Shown here: positions 46,721-54,031 of the stretch, piece by piece
How the letters are laid out: every line of letters starts with the position of its first letter
Numbering within the stretch: position 1 is the stretch's first letter
Assembly: GCF_900106035.1 (NCBI RefSeq)
Contig: NZ_FNUC01000003.1
Span: 1,364,001-1,428,000 of the forward strand
Direction: 5' to 3'
From: Jiangella alba
Lineage (GTDB): Bacteria > Actinomycetota > Actinomycetes > Jiangellales > Jiangellaceae
DNA length: 64,000 nucleotides
Program-made: the position numbers and the translations under genes
Notes under the pieces: model-generated
What the model saw: the letters and a program-made list of their open reading frames with translations, nothing else
The model's database searches: none
Told to the model about the DNA's origin: nothing

Positions 46721-47961
46721 CCGACCGGCCGAACATCGTGCTGGTGGTGATGGACGACCTCGGCTACGGCGATCTGAGCTGCATGGGGAACACGATCCTG
46801 CGCACGCCGCGGATCGACTCGATCGCCGCCGAGGGCATCGCGCTACGGCACATGTACGCGGCGTCGGCCGTGTGCACGCCTTCGCGGGCGGCGTTGCTGA
46901 CCGGCCGGTATCCGCAGCGGGTCGGTCTGGTGAAGGTGCTGAACCCGCGTCACGACACCGGCCTGTCGTCGTGGGAGTACACGGTGCCGGAGCTGCTGCG
47001 CGACGCCGGCTACCGGACGGCGATGTTCGGCAAGTGGCATCTGGGCCGCCGGCCGGAGCACTACCCGACCCGGCATGGCTTCGACGAGTACGCCGGGCTG
47101 CTGTACAGCAACGACATGCATCCGGTGGAGCTGTTCGAGGGCGAGGAGGTCGTCACCGCCGACGTCGACCAGGCGGCGCTCACCCGCGCGTACACCGACC
47201 ACGCCATCGCCTTCATCGAGCGGCACGCCGACCGCCCGTTCTTCGTCTACCTCGCGCACACGATGCCGCACATCCCGCTGCACGTGGAGGACGAGTTCAG
47301 CGGCCGGTCGGCGGGCGGCAGGTACGGCGACGTCGTCGAGAGCCTGGACCACCACGTCGGACGCCTGCTCGACCGGCTCGACGACCTCGGCCTGGCCGAC
47401 GACACCCTCGTCATGGTGACCAGCGACAACGGGCCGTGGTTCGAGGGCAGCACCGGCGGGCTGCGCGGCACCAAGCTGCACACGTACGAGGGCGGGATCC
47501 GGGTGCCGTTCGTCGCGCGGTGGCCGGGGCGGATCCCCGCCGGTGTGGTGTCCGACGAGCCGGTGTGCCTGTTCGACCTGCTGCCGACACTGGCCGGGCT
47601 GGCCGGTGCAACGGTGCCGGAGGACCGGCCGATCGACGGCACCGACGTCACGGCCGTCCTCACGGGCGGCGGGTCGCGGGCGGAACCGCGGCCGTTGTTC
47701 TTCTTCCACTGGTGGACGCTCAACGCCGTCCGGTGGGGCCGGTGGAAGCTGCACCTCGACCGGTTCCCCCGCGATCCGAGCCGGGCCCAGGACAAGGAGC
47801 TGCCGCAGCTGTTCGACCTCGAGCTCGACCCGGCCGAGACCTACGACCTGAAAGACCGCCACCCCGACGTCCTCGACCACCTCACCGGCCTCGCCGCACG
47901 TTTCGAGGCCGAGATGGTCGCCCAGCGCGAGGCCGCCGAAGCGCGCGCGGCCGGCCGCTGA
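46717..47961 (+). CDS. Sulfatase 2 (type I, formylglycine)
   Basis: Second sulfate-ester hydrolase, 414 residues. Metal ligands in VVMDDLGYGD and TSDNGPWFEGS, formylglycine site Cys53-Thr-Pro-Ser-Arg57, and FGKWHLG are all present, matching the N-acetylgalactosamine-6-sulfatase/arylsulfatase A-like branch. No signal peptide is seen, unlike most sulfatases of glycan-degrading bacteria. No formylglycine-generating enzyme or anaerobic maturase is in the window; it must lie elsewhere. ATG overlaps the previous stop. Confidence 0.93.
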   Translation: MTDRPNIVLVVMDDLGYGDLSCMGNTILRTPRIDSIAAEGIALRHMYAASAVCTPSRAALLTGRYPQRVGLVKVLNPRHDTGLSSWEYTVPELLRDAGYRTAMFGKWHLGRRPEHYPTRHGFDEYAGLLYSNDMHPVELFEGEEVVTADVDQAALTRAYTDHAIAFIERHADRPFFVYLAHTMPHIPLHVEDEFSGRSAGGRYGDVVESLDHHVGRLLDRLDDLGLADDTLVMVTSDNGPWFEGSTGGLRGTKLHTYEGGIRVPFVARWPGRIPAGVVSDEPVCLFDLLPTLAGLAGATVPEDRPIDGTDVTAVLTGGGSRAEPRPLFFFHWWTLNAVRWGRWKLHLDRFPRDPSRAQDKELPQLFDLELDPAETYDLKDRHPDVLDHLTGLAARFEAEMVAQREAAEARAAGR

Positions 47962-47982
47962 CTCCGACCACGAAAGGCCATC

Positions 47983-48885
47983 ATGGAGCTGCAGCTGTCC
48001 GGAATGATTCCTCCCGTCGTCTCGCCGCTGACCCCGGATCACCGTCCGGACATCGGCGCCGTGCGGCGGCTCACCGCGCACGTCCGGGACGGCGGCGCGT
48101 CAGCGCTGTTCGTCCTCGGCTCCTGCGGTGAAGGGCCGACCCTCGAGCCGGCGGTCGCCAGCGGGATCACGCGGGCCTACGTCGAGGCCGTCGCCGGGTC
48201 CGTTCCGGTGCTCGCCGGTGTCGGCGAGACGAGCACGGAGCGCGCTCTGCGGGCCGCCCGGGAGTTCGAGCAGCTCGGTGTCGACGCGCTGGTGGTGATG
48301 GCACCCATGTACTTCGACACCGACACCGACGGCGCGGTCGTCCGGCACGTCACCGCCCTCGCGGAGGCGACGAGCCTCCCGCTCGTCGTCTACAACATCC
48401 CGCACCTGACCCACCACCCGATCACGCCCCGGGCGCTTCGGGAGGTCGCCGCCATCGACTCCGTCGTGGCGCTCAAGGAATCGTCGGGGGAGTGGGACAC
48501 CTACGCCGCGCTGGCCGAGGCCGCGAGCGCCGCGGGGCTTCGGGTGTTCCAGGGCGCCGAGGCGCTCATCGCCCGCAGTCTCGCCGCCGGGGCCGACGGC
48601 GCCGTACCCGGGATCGCCAACGTGGTCCCCGGCCTCGCCGCCAGGCTCGTCGACGCCGGCCTGAGCGGCGACTCGACGCAGGCGGCGGCGCTGCAGGCCC
48701 AGCTCGACGACGTGTGCGGGGTGTATCGATCCGGGTTCTGGCTGACCTCACTCAAGGCCGCCCTGACCGAGCTCGGGATCATCGGCTCGACCGCCGGCCA
48801 GGCGCTCACCCCGCCCGACGCGGACGGACTGACCGAGGTGCACCGCGTCCTGGTGGCGACCGGACTGGTGGAGGTGCCCGCCTGA
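47983..48885 (+). CDS. DHDPS/N-acetylneuraminate lyase family aldolase
   Basis: A class I pyruvate-dependent aldolase of 300 residues. Schiff-base Lys165 in VVALKESSGEW, catalytic Tyr137 in VVYNIP, and GSCGEGPTLE in place of the GTTGE/GSTGE loop, an unusual Ser-Cys pair. In this operon, with a sialidase, cleavage of a sialic acid or other 2-keto-3-deoxy sugar acid to pyruvate plus aldose is more plausible than lysine biosynthesis. Start ATG at 47983, 21 bases after sulfatase 2. Last plus-strand gene, convergent with the next operon. Confidence 0.9.
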   Translation: MELQLSGMIPPVVSPLTPDHRPDIGAVRRLTAHVRDGGASALFVLGSCGEGPTLEPAVASGITRAYVEAVAGSVPVLAGVGETSTERALRAAREFEQLGVDALVVMAPMYFDTDTDGAVVRHVTALAEATSLPLVVYNIPHLTHHPITPRALREVAAIDSVVALKESSGEWDTYAALAEAASAAGLRVFQGAEALIARSLAAGADGAVPGIANVVPGLAARLVDAGLSGDSTQAAALQAQLDDVCGVYRSGFWLTSLKAALTELGIIGSTAGQALTPPDADGLTEVHRVLVATGLVEVPA

Positions 48886-48932
48886 CGCCTCGTGGCCGGA
48901 CGTGCTGACCCGTGGCGTCGGCGGCCACGTCG

Positions 48933-49955
48933 TCAGGGCGTGAGCTGGGGGATCGGCACCACCGTTCCGGCCCGCGCCGACTCCTGGGCGGCCAGCACGA
49001 TGCGCAGGGTCCGCAGCCCGGCCGCGCCGTCGGGCTGGGGAGCGTGGCCGGACCGGACGCCGTCGAGGAAGTGGCCGAGCATCGCGCGGTCGAGGTCGGA
49101 CCCGAGCGACAGCCAGGCCGGCCCGCCACCGGCGTAGCCGCCGACGTGGGTGCCGAACGGGTCGATGTCCGCGACGCCCTCGGTGCCGACGACCTGGAGG
49201 GTGAGGCCGCCCCAGTTCGGCGCGCTGCTGGGGTGGCTCCACGAGCAGTCGATGGTGGCGATGGTGCCGTCGGCATAGGTGACGGAGACCAGGCCGCCGG
49301 TCTCGACGCCGTTGATCGGCTGGTCCGCGTGCAGGATCCGGTTGGTGACCGCGCGCACCTCGACCGCCGGCTGCTCCAGGAGCGCGTCGAGCAGGTCGGC
49401 CACGTGCACGACGTGGTCGACGAGGGCGCCGCCGCCGGACAGCTCCGGCTGCGTGAACCAGGCGCGGTCGCCGATCGGGATGTGGCCGTTGTTCGTCCCG
49501 GTGGCGGACAGGACCGTGCCGAGCCGGCCGCCGGCGTGCAGGGCCTTCAGGGCCGCGAACTCGGTGCTGAACCGCACCGGGTAGGCGGTCATGAGGAACG
49601 TGCCGGCGCGCTCGCACGCCTCGATCATCGCCTCGGCGTCGGCGGCGGTCGTCGCCAGCGGCTTCTCGCACAGGACGTGCGCGCCGGCGGCAGCGGCCCG
49701 CACCGTCAGGTCACGGTGCCGGCTGTTCTCCGCGCAGACGACGACGGCGTCGGGCTGCCAGGCCAGCGCGTCGTCGTAGCTGTCGGCGTAGGCGACGCCG
49801 AGCTGGTCGGCCAGCGCCCGCCCGCGCAGCTCGCCCGGCGGCGCCGTGGCGCCGTCCGGGTCGGTGGCGAGCAGCTCGATCCCGGGCCAGTCGGACAGCA
49901 GCGACGCGTACGAGGTGGCGTGCACGTGGGCGAACGACAGCAGCGCGACCTTCAT
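48933..49955 (-). CDS. Gfo/Idh/MocA family oxidoreductase (distal copy)
   Basis: NAD(P)-dependent sugar or cyclitol dehydrogenase, 340 residues. The N-terminal Rossmann part starts VALLSFAHVHATSYASLL with a weak glycine motif, then EKPLATT, the family signature, and the C-terminal beta-sheet domain (GGALVDHVVHVADLLDALL). ATG overlaps the previous stop (ATGA). One of three such domains in this operon, suggesting successive oxidation, epimerisation or ring-opening steps on the imported sugar. Confidence 0.9.
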   Translation of the reverse strand: MKVALLSFAHVHATSYASLLSDWPGIELLATDPDGATAPPGELRGRALADQLGVAYADSYDDALAWQPDAVVVCAENSRHRDLTVRAAAAGAHVLCEKPLATTAADAEAMIEACERAGTFLMTAYPVRFSTEFAALKALHAGGRLGTVLSATGTNNGHIPIGDRAWFTQPELSGGGALVDHVVHVADLLDALLEQPAVEVRAVTNRILHADQPINGVETGGLVSVTYADGTIATIDCSWSHPSSAPNWGGLTLQVVGTEGVADIDPFGTHVGGYAGGGPAWLSLGSDLDRAMLGHFLDGVRSGHAPQPDGAAGLRTLRIVLAAQESARAGTVVPIPQLTP

Positions 49956-50953
49956 GCGATCTCCTCCAGCAGCTCAGCGGTGTCGAGGCGCACCGGCGTG
50001 CCGGACCGCAGCGAGTCGAGCGCGGCGGTGGCCAGCCACACCGCGACGGCGCCGTCGGCGGCGCTCACCCGGGGCGCGGGCCCGCCGGCGACCGCGCCAG
50101 CGAACTCGCGCAGTTCGGTGAGGTAGGGGCTCTCGCCGGTCGGCGCCTCCGGGTGGTCCTCGCCGCCGGCGGGCACCGGCGCGAGGTCGAGCCGGACCGC
50201 CGGGGTGACGGCGCTGTCGTAGCGGAGCACGCCGTCGTCGCCGGCGACGTGGAACGACGTGCGGAACCCGAGGTGCGGCGGGCCCCACAGACCCTGGACG
50301 TGGCTGAGCGCGCCGGAGGCGTGGGTCAGCGTGACGTGCGCGACCTGCAGGGGGTGGCCGTCGCGCTCGGCGGTGTGCGCGCGGGCGAACACCTCGACGA
50401 CCTCGCCGGCGACCCAGCGGGCGATGTCGAGATCGTGGATCATCTGGTCCATCAGCAGGCCGCCGGACTCGGCGACGTCGGAGAACCACGGCGCCCACGA
50501 GGGGAACATGCCGCCTCGGCTGAACCGGAGCACCGCGGGCCGGCCGATGCGCCCGGCGGCCACGGCGGCCCGCATCGCGGCGTACTCGGGGAAGTAGCGC
50601 ACGACGTGGCCGGGATACAGGGGGAGACCCGCGGCGGCGGCCTGACGCACGAGGCCGGCGGCGTCGGCGCCGGTGCGGGCGAGCGGCTTCTCGCACACCA
50701 CGGCCCGCCCGGCGTCGAGGGCCTGGCGGACGATGTCGCGGTGGGTGGGGGTGGGGGTGACGACGTCGACGAGATCGGCCCGGCCGAGCAGGTCGTCGAG
50801 CGACGCCGCGACCGTGCCGCCGTACTGCGCGGCCAGCCGTTCGGCGCCGTCGAGCGACGTGACCAGCAGTTTCGCGCCGAGCGCGCGCCAGGCGGCGGCG
50901 TGGGCGTGGGAGATGCCGCCGGCCCCGACCAGGCCGACCGTGAGTTCGGGCAT
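49952..50953 (-). CDS. Gfo/Idh/MocA family oxidoreductase (proximal copy)
   Basis: Second stand-alone oxidoreductase, 333 residues. GLVGAGGISHAHAAAW is the dinucleotide-binding motif; CEKPLAR and the domain-swap helix DQMIHDLDIARWV are present. I chose the ATG at 50953 because GAGG lies six bases upstream; the ATG at 50965 overlaps the permease stop (ATGA) and would add four residues. Its sequence is only distantly similar to the other copy, so they are probably not redundant. Confidence 0.9.
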   Translation of the reverse strand: MPELTVGLVGAGGISHAHAAAWRALGAKLLVTSLDGAERLAAQYGGTVAASLDDLLGRADLVDVVTPTPTHRDIVRQALDAGRAVVCEKPLARTGADAAGLVRQAAAAGLPLYPGHVVRYFPEYAAMRAAVAAGRIGRPAVLRFSRGGMFPSWAPWFSDVAESGGLLMDQMIHDLDIARWVAGEVVEVFARAHTAERDGHPLQVAHVTLTHASGALSHVQGLWGPPHLGFRTSFHVAGDDGVLRYDSAVTPAVRLDLAPVPAGGEDHPEAPTGESPYLTELREFAGAVAGGPAPRVSAADGAVAVWLATAALDSLRSGTPVRLDTAELLEEIA

Positions 50954-50961
50954 GCACATCC

Positions 50962-51786
50962 TCATTTGAGTCCGGAGTGGGCGAGTCCGTTGATGACGCG
51001 TCGTTGCATCAGCACGAACAGCACCAGGATCGGGGCCATCGCCAGGGCGCTGGCCGCCATCATGACGGAGTAGTCGGTGGTGATGCGACCGCTCAGGGTG
51101 GCGATGCCGGCGGCCAGCGGCATGTTCTCCGCGTTCGTCGCGACCACCAGCGGCCACAGCAGGTCGTTCCAGGACCACAGCACGGTGATGATGGCGAGCG
51201 CGCCGAGGCTGGGCCCGGCCAGCGGCAGCATGACGCTGCGGAAGACGCGCAGCGGGTTGGCGCCGTCGAGCCGCGCCGCCTCCTCCAGCTCCCGCGGCAT
51301 CGAGCGGAACGCCTGCATCATGAGGAACGTCCCGAACGCGCTGAACACGCCCGGTGCGGCGATGCCGAGGATGCTGTTGAGCCAGCCGAGGTCCTGGATG
51401 ATCTGGTACTGCGGGATCAGGTACACCTGCGGCGGCACCATGAGGATCGCCAGCACCAGCGCCAGCAGCACGCCGCGCAGCGGGAAGCGCATCCGGGCGA
51501 ACGCGTACCCGGCCATCGAGCACAGCACCAGCTGCCCGGCGGTCCTGATGACGGTGATGCCGACGGACACCCAGAACTGGCTGAGGAACGGCAGCTTCTC
51601 GAAGACGTCGGCGTAGTTGCCCCACTGCACCTGCTCCGGCCAGAACGACGGCGGCACGCTCATGACCTCGGCGTTCGTCGACAGCGAGGTGAGCAGTTGC
51701 CAGGCGAACGGGAACACCATGACGACGCCGCCGGTCAGCAGCGCGACGTGCGCCCAGACGTTGGAGCCGTGACGGGTCTCAGACAT
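50962..51786 (-). CDS. Sugar ABC importer permease, MalG type
   Basis: Inner permease subunit of a CUT1-type sugar importer, 274 residues with six membrane segments and the EAA motif (EEAARLDGANPLRVFRSVMLP). ATG at 51786 overlaps the MalF-type gene by eight bases. No ATPase gene is in this operon, as is usual for CUT1 importers that share an MsiK-like ATPase. Confidence 0.94.
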   Translation of the reverse strand: MSETRHGSNVWAHVALLTGGVVMVFPFAWQLLTSLSTNAEVMSVPPSFWPEQVQWGNYADVFEKLPFLSQFWVSVGITVIRTAGQLVLCSMAGYAFARMRFPLRGVLLALVLAILMVPPQVYLIPQYQIIQDLGWLNSILGIAAPGVFSAFGTFLMMQAFRSMPRELEEAARLDGANPLRVFRSVMLPLAGPSLGALAIITVLWSWNDLLWPLVVATNAENMPLAAGIATLSGRITTDYSVMMAASALAMAPILVLFVLMQRRVINGLAHSGLK

Positions 51787-52714
51787 AGCGCACCCACCTG
51801 CGCTGCATCCGGAACTGCAGCAGCGTCACGGCGCCGACCACCACCAGGATCACCATCGCGATCGCGGCGGCGAAGCCCTTGTCGTTGCCGATGAACGCCT
51901 CGTTGTAGAAGAGGAAGACCAGCGACTGCGTGTCCGGCAGCGCCGGGTTGCGCGAGCCCATGATCGCGTAGAGCAGGTCGAACAGCTGGAAGCCGTTGAT
52001 GATGAGGATGACCATCACGAAGAAGATGCTCGGCGTCAGCAGCGGCACCGTGATCGAGCGGAACTGCCGCCACGAGCCGGCGCCGTCCAGTGCGGCCGCC
52101 TCGTACAGCTCGGCCGGGATCGTGCGCAGCCCCGCGGACAGGATGATGATGGCGAACCCGAGCGACGTCCACAGGCCGACCACCGCCACCGCGCCGATGG
52201 CGAAGCCCGGCGTGGAGGTCCAGTGCCGGCCCTCGATGCCGACGAGGTCCAGCGCCCAGTTCAGCACGCCGAAGTCACCGTTGTAGATGATCCGCCAGAC
52301 CATCGCGACGGCGGTGGGCATGGCCACGTAGGGCATGAAGTAGAGCACCCGGTAGAACGACGCGAACCGCAGGCCGGGCCGGTTCAGCAGGCTCGCGACC
52401 ACCATCGCGATCGGGATGCAGCACAGCACGACCGCGGTGTAGACGAGGGTGTTGAGCAGCGCCCTCGGCAGGTCGGGGTCGTCGAGCAGCCGGGCGTAGT
52501 TCTCCCCGCCCACCCAGGTGGTGCCGCCGAACACGCCCCACTCGGTGAAGCTGTAGTAGCCGGTCTGGACGATCGGCCACAGGTAGAAGACGGCGACGCC
52601 GGCCATGGTGGGCAGCACGAACAGCCACGGCCACCAGCCGTCACCGTGCCGCCGCCGGGCGGACCGCCCGGGCGGCGACGCGGCGCGGGCGGGCGCTTCG
52701 GTGGTGGCCGTCAT
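51779..52714 (-). CDS. Sugar ABC importer permease, MalF type
   Basis: First permease subunit of the CUT1 importer, 311 residues with six membrane segments after a basic N-terminus and the EAA motif (YEAAALDGAGSWRQFRSITVP). ATG at 52714 overlaps the binding-protein stop (ATGA). With its partner it imports the mono- or disaccharide that the adjacent oxidoreductases process. Confidence 0.94.
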   Translation of the reverse strand: MTATTEAPARAASPPGRSARRRHGDGWWPWLFVLPTMAGVAVFYLWPIVQTGYYSFTEWGVFGGTTWVGGENYARLLDDPDLPRALLNTLVYTAVVLCCIPIAMVVASLLNRPGLRFASFYRVLYFMPYVAMPTAVAMVWRIIYNGDFGVLNWALDLVGIEGRHWTSTPGFAIGAVAVVGLWTSLGFAIIILSAGLRTIPAELYEAAALDGAGSWRQFRSITVPLLTPSIFFVMVILIINGFQLFDLLYAIMGSRNPALPDTQSLVFLFYNEAFIGNDKGFAAAIAMVILVVVGAVTLLQFRMQRRWVRYV

Positions 52715-54000
52715 TCGCCGGCCAGCTCCTCGTTCATCCGCTCCGCCAGCTCCTGCGCGACCTCCTCGACCGGACGGTCACCGGAGAAGGCCTGCGGCAG
52801 CAGCTCGTTCTCCAGCTCGTTCCAGGCGGCGGTGTGAGAGGAGATCGGGTACGGGAAGGCGTACTCGTCGGCGGCCTGCAGGAACACGTCCAGCCCGAAG
52901 CTCGGCACCGAGCCGACGAACGCCTCCTGGGTGCCGGTGAACGCCGGGTTCGCGGCGCCCATCTCGGCCTGCGTGCGCTGCGCCTCCTCGCTGCCGAGGT
53001 AGGAGAGGAACGCCAGCGCCGCGGCCTTGTGCTCGCTGTCGGCCGACACGGCGTTGGCCAGGCCGTGGATCACGGTGGCGTCGCGCTCGCCGGCCGGCAG
53101 CGGGGCGATGGCGAAGTCGGCCGCGTTGGGCGACTCCTTCATCTCGGCGACCGACCAGTTGCCGGACCAGAACATCGCCGCCTTGCCGGAGTTGAACCAC
53201 ACGTTCGCGGTGGTGTCGGAGAGCTGTTGCAGGGTGGGCGACGAGCCGTCGGCGATGAGGTCGGCCCACAGTTGCAGGCCGGCGATGCTGCCCGGGTCGT
53301 CGTAGCCGGAGGTGGTGCCGTCCTCGGAGATGACGTGGCCGCCTGCCTGCAGGATCGTGTTGTAGTACGCCTCCTGGCCGCCGACCAGCCCGGCGGCGAC
53401 GCCGTAGACGCCCTCGGCGGCGAGGGTGTCGCTGATGGTCTTCGCCGCGGTGTGGAAGTCGTCCCAGGTCCAGTCGGCGGTCGGCTCGGCCACGCCGGCC
53501 CGGGCGAAGATCGCCTTGTTGTACCAGAGCGCCACCGTGTCGAAGTCCTTCGGAACGGCGTACTGCACGTCCTCGAACGTGTAGAGCTCGTTCAGCGCCT
53601 CGGGGTAGTTCGCCGGGTCCACCTCGCCCTGGTCGACGAGCCCGGTCACCGGCTCCAGCAGGTCGTTCGCCGCGTACAGGCGGACGTTCGGGCCGTTCAT
53701 CCAGAAGATGTCCGGCAGCGTGCCGCTCTCGCCCTGGGTCTGCAGCTTGGTGAAGAACTGCAGGTAGGGCGTGACGTCGATGGTGATCTCGATGTCGGGG
53801 TACTCGGCGTTGAAGTCGGCGATGTTCTGCTCCAACGCCGGCACCTGAGTCTCGTCCCAGACGGCGTAGGTCAGCTCGGCCTGGGTGTCCGGCCCGGCGG
53901 CGGTGGCGCCGGCATCGGGCTCGTCGTCACCCCCGCCGCAGGCGGTCAAGGCCAGCCCGGCGGCGGCGATGACGACGACGAGGCTCCTGGAGCGGATCAT
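52711..54000 (-). CDS. Sugar ABC importer substrate-binding lipoprotein
   Basis: Extracellular CUT1-type binding protein, 429 residues. Signal peptide with lipobox LALTAC, lipidated Cys21. The body has the usual pattern: DIFWMNGPN, FDTVALWYNKAIFARAGV, WTWDDF, FWSGNWSVAEM. ATG at 54000, 31 bases after the ROK-oxidoreductase stop. Ligand unknown. Confidence 0.94.
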   Translation of the reverse strand: MIRSRSLVVVIAAAGLALTACGGGDDEPDAGATAAGPDTQAELTYAVWDETQVPALEQNIADFNAEYPDIEITIDVTPYLQFFTKLQTQGESGTLPDIFWMNGPNVRLYAANDLLEPVTGLVDQGEVDPANYPEALNELYTFEDVQYAVPKDFDTVALWYNKAIFARAGVAEPTADWTWDDFHTAAKTISDTLAAEGVYGVAAGLVGGQEAYYNTILQAGGHVISEDGTTSGYDDPGSIAGLQLWADLIADGSSPTLQQLSDTTANVWFNSGKAAMFWSGNWSVAEMKESPNAADFAIAPLPAGERDATVIHGLANAVSADSEHKAAALAFLSYLGSEEAQRTQAEMGAANPAFTGTQEAFVGSVPSFGLDVFLQAADEYAFPYPISSHTAAWNELENELLPQAFSGDRPVEEVAQELAERMNEELAGE

Positions 54001-54031
54001 GGCTGATCTCCTTCGGGTGCGTCGGGTGGGG

